NCBI GenBank assembly: GCA_046714175.1
Contig: JBKKBI010000005.1
Span: 1-8,631 of the forward strand
Direction of reading: 5' to 3'
From: UBA11373 sp046714175
GTDB taxonomy: Bacteria > Actinomycetota > Acidimicrobiia > Spongiisociales > UBA11373
Length of the DNA: 8,631 bases
Part shown: positions 6,167 to 8,631 of the stretch, piece by piece
How positions within the stretch are numbered: the stretch's first letter is position 1
Layout: each line of letters begins with the position of its first letter
The notes under the pieces: model-generated
What the model was told of the DNA's origin: nothing
Database searches by the model: none
What the model saw: the letters and a program-made list of their open reading frames with translations, nothing else
Program-made: the position numbers and the translations under genes

Positions 6167-6214
6167 CGCCGGGCGGAGCCCGGCGCGGCAACCCGCCGGG
6201 CCGGAGCCCGGCGC
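6163..6214 (-). terminator. Tandem GC-rich hairpins directly after clpC, likely terminator region
   Basis: Two near-identical units of 24-25 bp each form a perfect 8-bp stem. In the first, CGCCGGGC (6167-6174) and GCCCGGCG (6178-6185) flank the loop GGA. In the second, 6194-6201 and 6206-6213 flank the loop CGGA. On the minus strand the nearer stem begins one base after the clpC TAG (6215-6217). Position suggests a role in ending or stabilising the clpC message and insulating the importer operon. There is no T-tract. The units may also belong to the neighbouring repeat element, since a partial copy (CCCGCCCGGCC, 6079-6089) follows heptamer copy 1. Confidence 0.55.

Positions 6215-8631
<2,417 letters not shown>

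Noticed and set aside
5886..6214. Small genes in the clpC-lipoprotein gap
   Set aside because: Short frames exist on both strands, but they translate the heptamer repeats, lack ribosome binding sites and resemble no protein.

Overview
The window looks like a chromosomal segment of a high-GC actinomycete (Actinomycetota). The codon third positions are strongly G/C. The lipoprotein carries a Thr/Ala-rich linker right after its lipobox cysteine, a style common in deep actinobacterial lineages such as Acidimicrobiia and Thermoleophilia. The ClpC protein closely resembles actinobacterial ClpC1. The class-level placement is inference from remembered family style, not from a search.

Layout: (1) about 2-607, plus strand: a membrane-anchored protein with an extracytoplasmic discoidin-like beta domain, possibly cut at its 5' end by the window edge. 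(2) 646-5885, minus strand: a complete four-gene ABC importer operon of the BMP/PnrA-NupNOPQ type, transcribed in the order lipoprotein (4728-5885), double ABC ATPase (3116-4633), permease 1 (1920-3119), permease 2 (646-1923). The ATPase/permease 1 and permease 1/permease 2 junctions are both ATGA overlaps. A perfect 19-nt inverted repeat lies between the lipoprotein gene and the ATPase gene. (3) 5886-6214: an intergenic stretch of about 330 bp. It holds a ribosome binding site and a candidate promoter for the importer, a perfect DnaA-box 9-mer, two tandem copies of an element built from degenerate heptamers (RGTTRCC and its complement), and two GC-rich hairpins directly after the clpC stop. 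(4) 6215-8631, minus strand: clpC, lacking only its extreme N-terminus, which lies beyond the window.

How the genes work together: the lipoprotein captures a ligand outside the membrane, probably a nucleoside judging by the family; the two permeases form the channel; and the double ATPase drives uptake. ClpC is an unfoldase that feeds ClpP and is functionally unrelated. The plus-strand gene converges on the importer operon and has no evident link to it.

The protein genes are ordinary family members and I see no new multi-gene system. The least explained part is the heptamer-repeat intergenic region at 6008-6214. Secondary points are the long hairpin inside the importer operon and a step in codon composition inside clpC near 7500.
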